The notes: generated from the letters alone by a model not told the origin. A stretch of DNA of 64,000 bases from CAJQQK01 sp049116495 (GCA_049116495.1 JAGDYV010000021.1:28119-92118); one strand, 5' to 3'; shown: positions 54,637-63,669, counted from the stretch's first letter. Made by a program: numbers and translations.

Positions 54637-55987
54637 AGTCGAACCTTTCCGAGAGAATTTGGGTCCCGGGGACGCCTAATTCAATCAGCGTATTTTCAAC
54701 CGTTTTCATCATGGCAGACGGACCGCAAAGCACAAACAGCCATGTCTTCATAGCCTCAGCATCAAAAACTCGTCTCACCAGCGCGCAATCAATAATCCCG
54801 GTCTCTCCTGACCAATTCTCCGGTGGTTGAGATAGAACATAGTGCACTTGCGTTCCTTGACTCCGTTCGTAAGCACTGAGTTCATCTCCATGTACAATTT
54901 GCTCTGCAATGCGGTTGCCATAAACAAGCATCGTCGGACGCTGATCTTTTTCCAAATGAAGTTGGCGCAAAATTCCTAACAACGGCGCAATGCCAACGCC
55001 ACCGGCAATAAGGGCGATGCCGGGCTCGTCCCGGTCGGAAACAAGCAGGTTGCCGTGCGGCCCATCAACGTAGGCTGTGGTTCCGGGCGCGATCCTGCCG
55101 ACCGTGTCCGTAAAGTCACCAAGTTCCTTGATAAGGAACTGCAGGCTGGCTCCAGATGCTGGCGCCGAGCTAATCGAGAATGGGTTCTCACGCAGTGAGA
55201 ACGAACTATGGCCAACGTTTAGCCACACGAATTGGCCGGCTCTATAGGACAAGCCGCCGTGCCCCACCGGATCGAGATTTAGTTCCCAGGTTTTCAAACC
55301 TGCCGGCCGCACAGATTGGACAACCCAGGCCTTCCTTCGTTGCCAAAACGGCTTGGCCAAATAGACATAAACCAACGAGAAAAGCGCGATCGCAAACATA
55401 GCGATCCAAATGCTGGCAATCTTTGGATCCTGAGCGTATCGACCGGCTGCGATTGTATGATGAAGGATCAACGCCGCAATTGTCAGCGCACCCAATCCGT
55501 GCATCAACCGCCAAGTCTCGTATCGGTACGCGATCTGTTTTCTGCCAATCGCGAGTAAGATGAACGCCGGAAACAATACCCATGCGAGGATGCCGCTGCC
55601 CAAGCTTTCGATATCGAAGGTGAGCGTCAATTGACGGGTGGCATCCCAGGGACGTGGCGGATTGAATGTCGATTGATACAGAAACGGATGCAGCAGCATC
55701 AGGCCAAGCGCCGTGCGGGCGATGAGCTGATGAAAACGCATCGTGACATCCATGCCAATCCGGCGCGATACGGTTCGAAAACGACCAGACAGAACAAACT
55801 CAACGAGGACAATGCCAAACGCCAGCATTCCTGCACCGGACGCCAGTTCATCCCAATAAAACCTAGCCGGCCAGCCGTTGCTCCAGGCAAGCCCCAAAGG
55901 TAGAAGGATGACCAAGATGTAGACCAGTATTAGAAAAATTGGATTCATTGCTAGGTCAGGCCACCTTTGGTTCTGCTCCGTGGTCAA
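54629..55987 (-). CDS. Ferric-reductase-like transmembrane flavocytochrome
   Basis: A 452-aa integral membrane protein with a six-helix ferric-reductase domain (His in RFHQLIARTALGLMLLHPF and RLMHGLGALTIAALILHH as likely haem b ligands), then an FAD-binding beta-barrel (ENPFSISSAPASGA) and an NAD-binding domain (GGVGIAPLLGILR; FVLCGPSAMM). This is the NOX/FRE-like layout, carrying electrons from NAD(P)H via FAD and haem across the membrane. The acceptor is unknown. It follows a UspA gene by 48 bp, probably in one operon with the two upstream usp genes. Confidence 0.88.
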   Translation of the reverse strand: MTTEQNQRWPDLAMNPIFLILVYILVILLPLGLAWSNGWPARFYWDELASGAGMLAFGIVLVEFVLSGRFRTVSRRIGMDVTMRFHQLIARTALGLMLLHPFLYQSTFNPPRPWDATRQLTLTFDIESLGSGILAWVLFPAFILLAIGRKQIAYRYETWRLMHGLGALTIAALILHHTIAAGRYAQDPKIASIWIAMFAIALFSLVYVYLAKPFWQRRKAWVVQSVRPAGLKTWELNLDPVGHGGLSYRAGQFVWLNVGHSSFSLRENPFSISSAPASGASLQFLIKELGDFTDTVGRIAPGTTAYVDGPHGNLLVSDRDEPGIALIAGGVGIAPLLGILRQLHLEKDQRPTMLVYGNRIAEQIVHGDELSAYERSQGTQVHYVLSQPPENWSGETGIIDCALVRRVFDAEAMKTWLFVLCGPSAMMKTVENTLIELGVPGTQILSERFDYD

Positions 55988-56035
55988 TGGGTAAAGTTTC
56001 CGGACAAAGAGTCGGCTGGGCAGAAACGCACCAGA

Positions 56036-56452
56036 TTACCTCATCACATGCACCGAACACTGGGCATGCCTGACGACGCTTGTTGCCACAGAGCCAAGCA
56101 AGTAATCTGCTAAGCCAGGCTGATGGGAAGCCATCACGATGAGGTCTATGCCGTCGCGCTCGGCCATCTCCAGTATCTTATGATGCGGCCTGCCGACGGC
56201 CGTCACAATGCTTGCTTCTTGCGGCGCATTGTTGGCTTTCGAGATTTCAAGCAACTGTTTCTCTGCGTGCGCCCTTGCTTTCTCAGCTGAGCCTGCTGGC
56301 ATTTGCAGCCCGACAGTAGCGGGTATTTCCGGCAATACGAAAAGTAAAGTCAGTTTCGCGTCGGCACCAGAAATTTCAATGGCGGTGCGGATCATTTCTC
56401 CGACCTGATCCTTGTGCTCCAGATCGACCGGAACCAAAACATTCGCGTACAT
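56036..56452 (-). CDS. Universal stress protein family, non-canonical nucleotide loop
   Basis: A 138-aa Usp domain. The N-terminus MYANVLVPVDLEHKDQVGEM lacks the usual GS after the Asp. The ATP-loop is VMASHQPGLADYLLGSVATSVVRHA: the G-2x-G portion is not canonical, so ATP binding is doubtful. The fold elements (DLIVMASH, CSVHVMR) are intact. It is second in a minus-strand operon: 57013 usp, this gene, flavocytochrome, 35-aa protein. Confidence 0.85.
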   Translation of the reverse strand: MYANVLVPVDLEHKDQVGEMIRTAIEISGADAKLTLLFVLPEIPATVGLQMPAGSAEKARAHAEKQLLEISKANNAPQEASIVTAVGRPHHKILEMAERDGIDLIVMASHQPGLADYLLGSVATSVVRHAQCSVHVMR

Positions 56453-56542
56453 GTTTCACTCCTTGTTTCCAAATTTCAGCTCGACGCCGCATGTCCCAGG
56501 TTAGAAACACGGAAAGTGCGGTTGAGCGAACGTCCGGCAATT

Positions 56543-57013
56543 TCAGTAATGCGTGTCGATGTCCGTTCGCAGCCGCTTCCTCATAACCATTGTCGCAGTT
56601 TTCGTGTGGGCACGTAGTTTGGCTGCATGACTGCCCGGCAAAAGTCTCTCGAGACCGCGACGGCCATGCGAGCCCATAACACTAAGATCTGCATAAGGCT
56701 TCTCAACGGCGTCGGTCACGCCATCGTACGGCCAGTGATTGTCTTGATCGATCACTTTGCACGCTGTGCCGTCTACCCCGACGCTCTTGGTCAACTTGGT
56801 GAGAATGTTGTTGGCATTCTCATCATACTGCCTCTTATAGTAAGCAGGGTTGATGACCGTCATGTTCTCGGCCAAGGCCACGGATTCAAATGGTTCGGCA
56901 ACCGTCACTGCCATACGCTTCGAGCCAAGATTCTTCGCACAAGCCATGGCGCGTTGCACCGCCTTGTCGGCAATCTCGGAACCGTTGGCGGCAACAATAA
57001 TGCTCTCGTACAT
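56543..57013 (-). CDS. Universal stress protein family, Asp-to-Asn variant
   Basis: A 156-aa Usp domain. The N-terminus MYESIIVAANGSEIADKAVQ has Asn where the family has the nucleotide-contacting Asp (usually VxxDGSE). The loop GSHGRRGLERLLPGSHAA keeps the G-2x-G-9x-GS pattern. So the fold is there but nucleotide binding may be altered. The start at 57013 (MYESI) is chosen; the frame is open upstream to 57079. A FixK/FNR-like box lies at 57092-57105, centred 85 bp upstream, so this gene probably leads the operon. Confidence 0.85.
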   Translation of the reverse strand: MYESIIVAANGSEIADKAVQRAMACAKNLGSKRMAVTVAEPFESVALAENMTVINPAYYKRQYDENANNILTKLTKSVGVDGTACKVIDQDNHWPYDGVTDAVEKPYADLSVMGSHGRRGLERLLPGSHAAKLRAHTKTATMVMRKRLRTDIDTHY

Positions 57014-57091
57014 GGCTGCGAGACCTTCTGTCGAGCGAGGATTTGTCAACAGTTGAGCCAGGAGCAGTACCATCATCACCCCGAGACTGCT

Positions 57092-57105
57092 TTGACCCAG
57101 ATCAT
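57092..57105. promoter_or_regulatory. FNR/FixK-like box (near-perfect)
   Basis: TTGACCCAGATCAT, two mismatches to TTGAT-N4-ATCAA. Centre about 85 bp upstream of the ATG at 57013. A class-II promoter with the box at -41.5 would give a leader of about 44 nt, in line with the other boxes of this block. Confidence 0.6.
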
Positions 57106-57497
57106 AACTATCAAGACCATTTTGAGTTCGGAGAAGCCAATTGGTGCTCTTTATTGATCCGTGCTCTCGACGACATCAATATTTCGCAATCATCGTTGTA
57201 AGTGTATTGAAAGTATCAATAAGCCGGTTTGAGCTTGATCGACTCGGCACACTCGGTTGAAACCCTGGCTACTTTCCGCCGTTTTATCATCGGTATGCAA
57301 GACCGATTTAACAGAACGGATATAACCATTGGGTAAGTGACTTTTCGCGCAAACAAGTTGCCAAACCAGATTGTTGCTGATCACAAACTATGCAGCACAG
57401 ATCCAAAGGCAATGCTGCCACATGCGGTGGAACGTTTCCTCGGAATTCCATACCTGAGGCCGATGCCCATGGCCGAGCGAACCGTCCTGGATCCGTA
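57106..57497. other. Intergenic stretch between usp and pcm genes
   Basis: About 390 bp. It contains a TTGA-N5-TCAA inverted element at 57207-57219 (one base short of a FNR spacing) and no gene I can support. Confidence 0.4.
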
Positions 57498-58163
57498 TCA
57501 CGGGTGCGAGATGCACTGTGCCCAACCTTCCCTTCCGATCAAAGGAACGAACCGGACTGCGGCAATGTACTCATGTTCGAACTCGTCGTCTCCGACACGG
57601 GTCACACGAACCAATTCCTGGTGGCGCTGATCCGCACCAACTGGCACGACCAGATGACCACCGACCTTGAGCTGCTGCATTAAAGGATTAGGTACGCCTG
57701 GTGCACCGGCAGAAACTAAGATGGCGCTGAACGGCGCTTCGTCGGCCCAACCTTCAGTACCATCACCAAGGCGAACGTGGACATTGTTGATACCTGCGTC
57801 GGCCAGGCTCGTTACAGCAAGTTGCGCCAGCTCCCCAATGCGCTCAATGGTAAAAACCTCGCTAGCGATCTTTGAGAGGACTGCGGCGGCGTATCCAGAA
57901 CCCGTACCGACTTCAAGCACTTTCTCTCCGCCTTGCAGGGCGAGCGCCTCCACCATATAGGCAACAATATACGGTTGCGAAATTGTCTGCCCCGCACCGA
58001 TCGGCAACGCCATGTCGTCGTATGCTTCGTCTCTCAATTGTTTAGGAACGAACAACTCCCGCGGCACAGACCGCATGGCCGACAGCACACGAGGGTCGCG
58101 AACACCGCGTGCCTCTATCTGTTCGGCAACAAGACGTTCGCGGAGATCCGCATAACATTGCAT
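57498..58163 (-). CDS. pcm: Protein-L-isoaspartate O-methyltransferase
   Basis: A 221-aa SAM-dependent enzyme that initiates repair of isoaspartyl residues in aged proteins. QTISQPYIVAYMVEALAL, the SAM loop VLEVGTGSGYAAAVL, IERIGELAQLA, and the late GGHLVVPVG are all family-typical; the Asp/Ser of the substrate pocket in ILVSAGAP is present. Length fits the family. It follows a 40-aa membrane protein gene by 94 bp on the same strand. Confidence 0.93.
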   Translation of the reverse strand: MQCYADLRERLVAEQIEARGVRDPRVLSAMRSVPRELFVPKQLRDEAYDDMALPIGAGQTISQPYIVAYMVEALALQGGEKVLEVGTGSGYAAAVLSKIASEVFTIERIGELAQLAVTSLADAGINNVHVRLGDGTEGWADEAPFSAILVSAGAPGVPNPLMQQLKVGGHLVVPVGADQRHQELVRVTRVGDDEFEHEYIAAVRFVPLIGREGWAQCISHP

Positions 58164-58257
58164 GAGTGCCTCGAATGATTTTCTGTGATCAGGCCACGTG
58201 CTCTCGCTGGTCCTGGGGCTTCGGCCTTAGATTACCTTCAAGTTCAAGTTGTCTAGC

Positions 58258-58380
58258 CTATTCCAAAGATTGCGGGCTCAGCAGAATAATAAGAACGATC
58301 GCCCAGACGATACCCCAAAATGCCCATGTGATGTTCGGGTGCGCCGCCTGCCAGTCGAGTATCCGTTTGTGAATCGTCAT
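58258..58380 (-). CDS. 40-aa single-helix membrane protein
   Basis: MTIHKRILDWQAAHPNITWAFWG, then one hydrophobic helix (WAFWGIVWAIVLIILL). The Shine-Dalgarno AGGA is 8 nt before the ATG at 58380. Proteins of this form (amphipathic start, HP-x-ITW, one helix) recur near stress or respiratory genes in proteobacteria, as I recall; role unknown. Same strand as pcm. Confidence 0.55.
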   Translation of the reverse strand: MTIHKRILDWQAAHPNITWAFWGIVWAIVLIILLSPQSLE

Positions 58381-58798
58381 CGAATGCATCCTGATCAGTT
58401 CTGCAAACGTCAATTCCATTATTTCAAGCTCCAACTGTGCGCCATCTCCCAATCCCGTCTTTGACATTTCGCAAATGATGATGGCAGCCTGTTTGATTGC
58501 CGCCGTGAGCTCGCCGGTGACGGAATTTGCAAAACGACCGAGAAACGCCAGGGCACGACATTGCCGCAATCTGTGAAACAATGGAAACGCTTGCTTCGAA
58601 ACCCAGTACGAAGGCTATTCGCACAGCGCGCTCGCTTTGAATGACTTAATAAGTTCGGCAGTGCATGGACCGTCAGATAGTCGGAGTTAATACTCACCAG
58701 AACAAGCAGAATTCAGAGGATATTGGTTGCCGGCCTGCGAAACGAGGACTCCTCTCAGAATCCATAATTGCTTAGGACAACGATTGGGTATCGAATGC
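58381..58798. other. Intergenic stretch, no supported gene
   Basis: About 420 bp. Open frames here have no similarity. It must contain the promoter of the minus-strand small gene/pcm pair. Confidence 0.4.
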
Positions 58799-58812
58799 TT
58801 GATCTAAAACAA
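58799..58812. promoter_or_regulatory. FNR/FixK-like box (one mismatch)
   Basis: TTGATCTAAAACAA: the left half-site is perfect, the right has A for T. It is centred 69.5 bp upstream of the GTG at 58875, matching the 71.5 bp seen at the 53384 gene. With the box at -41.5, the leader would be 28 nt. Confidence 0.65.
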
Positions 58813-58874
58813 CGACCAACTACGACCTCTTGTCGATAGTCATAGCAATTTGATTTGTGAGATAGGAGAATGTC

Positions 58875-59720
58875 GTGTCATTCAAATCCATGATTGTGCT
58901 TTTGGACAGCGCTGATGACTCCCCTGCACGCCTTGATACTGCTTGCCACCTGGCAGAGCGTCATGATTCGCATTTGAACGCACTAGCCCTGACGTTGCAG
59001 ATCTATCCGTACGCCGCCGCCGGACTTGATGCTGGGGCAGCCGCAATTGATGTCGGGTTAATAGAAGAGACACGGCAACGAGCACGGGATGTCGCCGCCA
59101 GCGCAAAGAAAACCATGTCGGAACGAGGCGTGTCCGGGGATGTCCGTTGGAGTAGCCGTGAATTATCGGGTCTGCGTGACGTTACGGCAATTCATGGCAG
59201 GTTTGCAGAACTGACGATTGCCGGTCAGCCGGCCGAGGGACGCGAGCAGAGTACGCGCGAATGGGCTATTGAAGGCGCCTTGTTCTCCTCGGGGCGGCCC
59301 GTTCTTTTGATCCCGAGCAACTGGCAAGGGGCGATCAACGCGCGCCACGTCATAGTCGCCTGGGACGCTTCCAGAGTAGCCGCCCGGGCGCTGAGTGATG
59401 CGATCCATTTTATCGAGGGCGCAGAAAAGACAACCGTCGTGGTTGTGGACCCGCAACCTGGCTATCAGGACTTTGGCGACGAGCCCGGAGCCGACATCGC
59501 GCCTGTCATCGCACGGCATTGCAGCAACGTGGTGGTAGATAGAATTCCCAGTTCGGGCGCAACGGTTGCCGGAGCTCTTCTTGAGCGATCAATAGATGCG
59601 TCAGGCGACCTCATCGTGATGGGTGGTTATGGCCACTCACCTTTGCGTGAATCAATCTTTGGCGGTGTCTCGCGCGACATGATTCGGCAAGCATCAATTC
59701 CGCTTTTCCTGTCGCACTAA
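58875..59720 (+). CDS. Universal stress protein family, two Usp domains
   Basis: A 281-aa tandem Usp protein. The first domain (MSFKSMIVLLDSADDSPARLDTACHLAER) is degenerate; the second begins ARHVIVAWDASRVAARALSDAIHF and ends with VMGGYGHSPLRESIFGGVSRDMIRQ, a variant of the ATP loop common to alphaproteobacterial tandem Usps. GTG start with AGGAG at 58864-58868. Downstream by 40 bp is a cytochrome c gene. The FNR-like box upstream suggests oxygen-responsive expression. Confidence 0.88.
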   Translation: MSFKSMIVLLDSADDSPARLDTACHLAERHDSHLNALALTLQIYPYAAAGLDAGAAAIDVGLIEETRQRARDVAASAKKTMSERGVSGDVRWSSRELSGLRDVTAIHGRFAELTIAGQPAEGREQSTREWAIEGALFSSGRPVLLIPSNWQGAINARHVIVAWDASRVAARALSDAIHFIEGAEKTTVVVVDPQPGYQDFGDEPGADIAPVIARHCSNVVVDRIPSSGATVAGALLERSIDASGDLIVMGGYGHSPLRESIFGGVSRDMIRQASIPLFLSH

Positions 59721-59760
59721 GCTGCGCCCGCGTATTTCCGGCAACAGCAGGAGTACGACC

Positions 59761-60102
59761 ATGAAGCCCGGAAGAACGTGTATCGCGGTTGGTTTCCTGC
59801 TCTCGTTCATGATGCCACCCGTCCTCGATGCCAGCGAGAATGCAACTGCGGCAGCTGACGGAAAGACCATACTGCAAGAGCGCTGCGGGCGCTGCCATTC
59901 GATTGGCAAGGTCGGGCCGAGCCCGCTTAGACATGCACCGCCCATGCGCGACATCTACCGTCGATATGCTATTGAACAATTGGAGTTCGAACTCTCCGAA
60001 GGCGTCGGTTCGCGACACAGGGACATGCCCCAAATCCAATTCTCCAGTGAGCAGATCAGAAAAATACTGGAGTACCTCCATAACATTGCCGGCACGAATT
60101 AG
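59761..60102 (+). CDS. Small class I cytochrome c
   Basis: A 113-aa protein exported by a signal peptide (TCIAVGFLLSFMMPPVLDASE). The haem motif is CGRCH (Cys42, Cys45, His46) and the distal ligand is Met89 in RHRDMP. AGGAG lies 7 nt before the ATG. It is a periplasmic electron carrier, probably co-transcribed with the upstream tandem Usp gene. Its stop overlaps the convergent LOG-family gene by 4 bp. Confidence 0.9.
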   Translation: MKPGRTCIAVGFLLSFMMPPVLDASENATAAADGKTILQERCGRCHSIGKVGPSPLRHAPPMRDIYRRYAIEQLEFELSEGVGSRHRDMPQIQFSSEQIRKILEYLHNIAGTN

Positions 60103-60923
60103 ATTTCGCGGAGTGGTGTAGGTGTTGTTAGCCCGTATTCCAGCATGGCCTGCCAGCCCTCTTCGGCACTGTCGACTATCTTGAACAGATCGATATCTTT
60201 GGCACTGATCGTACCCATTTCAAGCAATGCTGAGAAATCGATGACACGTTCCCAATAACCGCGACAGAACAGGATCACAGGCATTCCCGTTATCTTCCGC
60301 GTTTGCTTGAGGGTCAGGACTTCAAACAACTCGTCGAGTGTCCCCAATCCTCCCGGAAATATGGCCAGCGCGTTGGCGCGTATCGCAAAATGCATCTTGC
60401 GCACGGCGAAGTATTGAAACTGAAATGAAAGGCCGGGCGTAATATACTTGTTTGGCCGTTGCTCGGTCGGCAAAGAAATGTTGAAGCCAATCGTCGGCGC
60501 TCCAGCTTCGGCGGCGCCGCGATTTGCAGCCTCCATGATACCCGGGCCACCACCTGTGGCAATTATGTTTTCGCGCACACCGTCCACAGGTGAGAGGGCG
60601 CCACCACGTTCTGAAGAAATTCGGCCAAACTCACGCGCTTCGGCATACCAAGTCGAAAGGTCTTGGCTGGGCAGTTGCTTGGCCCCTCGCTGCCGCTTTT
60701 GTGTAGACGGTTGACCGCTCCGCTTCTGCTTTGACGCACGCGTGCGGGCACTACCGAAGACAACAATTGTTGATTTTACACCCTGGTCCCGCAGTAGAAG
60801 GTCTGCCCGCGAAAACTCAAGCGCAATGCGGTTCGCACGCATCTCCTCGCGCATCAGGAAATCTCTGTCCTCGAAAGCAATGGACGCTTGGGCAGACAAC
60901 GGGTGCGGCGGTTTCATGGACAT
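60099..60923 (-). CDS. LOG-family nucleotide monophosphate nucleosidase-like protein
   Basis: A 274-aa Rossmann-fold protein of the LOG/TIGR00730 group (earlier called lysine decarboxylase-like). The catalytic GGGPGIMEAANRGA and phosphate-binding PGGLGTLDELFE motifs are both present, and the N-terminal extension of about 60 residues (SIAFEDRDFLMREEMRANRIALEF) resembles PpnN-like longer forms. It would release the base from a nucleoside 5'-monophosphate. The first gene upstream on the same strand is the slipin, 8 bp away, so it is the last gene of that operon. Confidence 0.85.
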   Translation of the reverse strand: MSMKPPHPLSAQASIAFEDRDFLMREEMRANRIALEFSRADLLLRDQGVKSTIVVFGSARTRASKQKRSGQPSTQKRQRGAKQLPSQDLSTWYAEAREFGRISSERGGALSPVDGVRENIIATGGGPGIMEAANRGAAEAGAPTIGFNISLPTEQRPNKYITPGLSFQFQYFAVRKMHFAIRANALAIFPGGLGTLDELFEVLTLKQTRKITGMPVILFCRGYWERVIDFSALLEMGTISAKDIDLFKIVDSAEEGWQAMLEYGLTTPTPLREI

Positions 60924-60931
60924 ATGGGTTG

Positions 60932-61687
60932 TCAGCCCTTTCGGCCGATCAAGTTGAGTAGATCAACCGGCAACGGGAACACGATCGTCGAACTCTTTTC
61001 ACCGGCAATGTTAGCAAGCGTTCCAAGATAGCGCAGTTGCATCGACTCCGGATGTTGCGATAGTTTTTCGCCGGCCTGAACAAGTTTTTCCGCGGCCTGG
61101 GATTCACCTTCCGCGTCGATGATCTTGGCCCGCCGCAACCGTTCAGCTTCAGCCTGTTTGGCAATGGCACGGACCATCTGCTCATCAAGGTCAATGTGCT
61201 TCAATTCAACATTGGACACCTTGATCCCCCAGGCATCTGTTTGCTTGTCCAAAATGAGCTGCACGTCACTGTTGAGTTGCTCACGCTCAGCCAACATTTG
61301 GTCCAACTCGTGCTGCCCGACGACGGATCGAAGTGTTGTCTGTGCGAGTTCACTTGTTGCCTGGTTGAAGTCCTCAACTTGGATGACCGCTTTTTCAGGG
61401 TCGATGACACGATAGTAGACAACGGCATTGACCTTAACGGAGACGTTGTCGCGCGAAATGACATCCTGTGGTGGCACATCGAAGACGCGCGTCCTGAGGT
61501 CGATTCGCTCCATCTGCTGGACGACGGGGATAATCAGGATCAAGCCTGGACCCTTGACTCCGGTAAACCTGCCGAGGGTAAAAACTACACCACGCTCGTA
61601 CTCTCGCAATATCCTGATGGCTGATGCCAGAACAAAACCGATCAGGATAAGCGGAACGAGCAGGGACAAGAGGGATGGAGAGATCAT
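60932..61687 (-). CDS. Slipin (SPFH/stomatin-like membrane protein)
   Basis: A 251-aa band-7 protein. One N-terminal membrane helix (SLLSLLVPLILIGFVLASAI) leads into the SPFH domain (REYERGVVFTLGRFTGVKGPGLILIIPVVQQMERIDLRTRVFDVPPQDVISRDNVSV), then a helical segment (QMVRAIAKQAEAERLRRAKIIDAEGESQAAEKL). It forms oligomeric membrane scaffolds. It lies 11 bp downstream of the NfeD/ClpP-class protease gene, the standard stomatin-NfeD operon, and probably is regulated or processed by it. Confidence 0.93.
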   Translation of the reverse strand: MISPSLLSLLVPLILIGFVLASAIRILREYERGVVFTLGRFTGVKGPGLILIIPVVQQMERIDLRTRVFDVPPQDVISRDNVSVKVNAVVYYRVIDPEKAVIQVEDFNQATSELAQTTLRSVVGQHELDQMLAEREQLNSDVQLILDKQTDAWGIKVSNVELKHIDLDEQMVRAIAKQAEAERLRRAKIIDAEGESQAAEKLVQAGEKLSQHPESMQLRYLGTLANIAGEKSSTIVFPLPVDLLNLIGRKG

Positions 61688-61698
61688 GGTCGTGTCCT

Positions 61699-63045
61699 TT
61701 ATTGGCTATCAACAATCAGTGTCAGTCCATCACGGTCAATGACGCGGACTTTCGCACCTTTGACGAAATCCGAATCCGAGCGCGCGGCCCAGTTTTCACC
61801 GTGGACATAAACCTGGCCGCGCCCCTCTTTCCAACTGACGATCTCGCCTTCAAGGCCGGCAAGTTCCTCACTGCCCGAAACAACAGGTTGACGGCGCGCG
61901 CGCATGATGAAGCCAAGTAAACCGATCAAAATCAATGCACTGGTTACCGCTGCCGCAGCAATTAACGGCCATGCGATGGAGAGATCGATATCCGCACCCG
62001 CTGGATCCAATAGAAATATGGCTCCAGCAATAAAAGCCACGAGCCCGCCGAGGCCAAGAATGCCGAAGCCGGGAGCGAACGCTTCGGCGGCCATAAGCGC
62101 AATACCCAGCGCAAGCAGTGCCAGACCGGCTGAACTCAACGGCAATGCGGAAAGCGCCGTCAACGCGATGATGAGGCTGATGCCGCCGACAACACCTGGC
62201 CCCGTAAGCCCCGGGCTCCAGAACTCAAAGATGATACCGTAGACACCAATCAACAAGAGTATGAATGCGACGTTGGGGTCGGTAATCGCAGTGAGGAAGC
62301 GCACCTTCCAATTCGGCTCGATGAACTTGATCTCTGTGTTGCGAACATCAAGCACATGTTCGCCAGCTTTCATGGCAACATGTCTGCCCTGAAGCTTCGA
62401 GAGAAGATCCCGAACGTCGGCCGCAACAAAATCGGCAACGCCTTCTTTGACGGCTTCTGTGGACGTCAGGGTTGCGGCATCGCGGACGAACTTGTCGGCC
62501 CATTGTTCGCTGCGGCCACGCAATTGCGCCAGGCTCCTGAGATAGGCAATGGCATCGTTGATCATCTTGGCTTTAGCACCATCCGGCGCAGCATCTTTTT
62601 TAGACTCGTTTGAATTTTGCCCCGGCTTGGGTGTTTGCGGCATTCCCGGCAATTGCATCTGGATTGGTGTTGCAGCACCAAGATGCGTACCCGGCGCCAT
62701 CGCAACAATGTGGGCAGCGTAGGCGATATATGTACCGGCACTTGCAGCCCGCGCACCGCTCGGTGAGACGAAAACCGCAATGGGAACCGGTGACGCCAGG
62801 ATCGACTGAATGATTTCCCGCGTGGCTGAGACAAGCCCGCCCGGCGTGTCGATCTTCAAGATCACCAGCGATGCGTTGTCTTTGAGCGCAATGGCCAGTG
62901 TGTCCTTGATATAGTAACCGGTCCCGACACCGATCGCGCCCTGGACCTCCGCGACAACGACGGGACGCCCCTGCGCGCGGACCCAATCAAACGGCCAGCA
63001 AATGATTGCGCCAGCCAGCAACGCGAACGCAACCGAACGGGCCAT
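61699..63045 (-). CDS. NfeD membrane serine protease (long form, ClpP class)
   Basis: A protein of about 448 aa. A signal-like N-terminal helix (SVAFALLAGAIICWPF) precedes a periplasmic ClpP-class protease domain (VVVAEVQGAIGVGTGYYI, PGGLVSATREI, with the catalytic Ser in SGARAASAGTYIAYAA and Lys in ADKFVRDAATLTS). Then four to five membrane helices (AFILLLIGVYGIIFEFWSPG onward) and a C-terminal NfeD OB-fold (LAGLEGEIVSWKEGRGQVYVHG). This is the full 1510-N type, as in stomatin-specific protease operons. MARSVAF at 63045 is the chosen start. Confidence 0.92.
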   Translation of the reverse strand: MARSVAFALLAGAIICWPFDWVRAQGRPVVVAEVQGAIGVGTGYYIKDTLAIALKDNASLVILKIDTPGGLVSATREIIQSILASPVPIAVFVSPSGARAASAGTYIAYAAHIVAMAPGTHLGAATPIQMQLPGMPQTPKPGQNSNESKKDAAPDGAKAKMINDAIAYLRSLAQLRGRSEQWADKFVRDAATLTSTEAVKEGVADFVAADVRDLLSKLQGRHVAMKAGEHVLDVRNTEIKFIEPNWKVRFLTAITDPNVAFILLLIGVYGIIFEFWSPGLTGPGVVGGISLIIALTALSALPLSSAGLALLALGIALMAAEAFAPGFGILGLGGLVAFIAGAIFLLDPAGADIDLSIAWPLIAAAAVTSALILIGLLGFIMRARRQPVVSGSEELAGLEGEIVSWKEGRGQVYVHGENWAARSDSDFVKGAKVRVIDRDGLTLIVDSQ

Positions 63046-63136
63046 CTTGTAGACGAGTATTGATCCGCTGAGAAAAGGCACGATCGCCTCCAACTATCGG
63101 GTAGGCTCAGTCATGTCTCAGTGAGAATAGAGTGCC

Positions 63137-63150
63137 TTGATGCTGATCAA
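63137..63150. promoter_or_regulatory. Perfect FNR/FixK box between NfeD and hibernation factor genes
   Basis: TTGATGCTGATCAA, exact match to TTGAT-N4-ATCAA. It lies between divergent genes: centre about 98 bp from the NfeD start (63045) and 128 bp from the hibernation-factor start (63272), so either or both promoters could use it. A weaker half-site (TTGTG-N4-ATCAA) follows at 63170-63183. Confidence 0.75.
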
Positions 63151-63271
63151 TCCACCGCGGACCATCATCTTGTGCGAGATCAATGTCGCCCAGACCGGAT
63201 AGTTGCACAAAGCGCGATGGTCGAGATCACTCAGCCAATTGATTCTTCGCGCCGGCACTGAGGAGCACCGC

Positions 63272-63625
63272 ATGTCGCTACCTTTCGAGATCACATTCCA
63301 CAACATGGACAAATCAGACGCCGTTGAGGCGCGTGTTCGCGAGAAGGTCGAACATCTTGAACGGCTGGACAATCACTTGACGAGCTGCCGGGTGACGGTA
63401 GAGCCGACGCACAAGAAGCATCGCAAAGGCAATGGCTATCAAGTTCGGATACTGCTTGATATCCCGCAGGGGCCCGTCGTCGTCAGCCACGAGCCAGGTA
63501 ATGTTCACGACCACAAGGACGTCTACCTCGCAATCCGAGATGCGTTTCGCGCAGCAAAGCGCCAGTTGAAAGAGCATCGACAAAAACTACGCGGTGACGT
63601 CAAAACTCATGATGCGCCGTTGTAG
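63272..63625 (+). CDS. Ribosome hibernation promoting factor, short HPF/RaiA type
   Basis: A 117-aa protein: MSLPFEITFHNMDKSDAVEARVREKVEHLERLDNHLTSCRVTVEPT is the RaiA/HPF fold, followed by a positively charged tail (DAFRAAKRQLKEHRQKLRGD). It lacks the long C-terminal dimer domain, so it is the short form. It binds the decoding centre of the 30S subunit in resting cells. Start at 63272 with GAGGAG 6-7 nt upstream. Perfect FNR-like box at 63137-63150 upstream. Confidence 0.88.
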   Translation: MSLPFEITFHNMDKSDAVEARVREKVEHLERLDNHLTSCRVTVEPTHKKHRKGNGYQVRILLDIPQGPVVVSHEPGNVHDHKDVYLAIRDAFRAAKRQLKEHRQKLRGDVKTHDAPL

Positions 63626-63669
63626 GGCCGTATCAATGCACTCTCTCCGATTGAGGGCCCAGATCTTTA

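Noticed and set aside
57207..57219. TTGA-N5-TCAA inverted element that looks like a FNR box
   Set aside because: The spacer is one base short of the TTGA-N6-TCAA arrangement and it is not placed well for either neighbour; likely chance.
60952..60968. TTGA-N5-TCAA at the slipin 3' end
   Set aside because: Inside a coding end and with wrong spacing.
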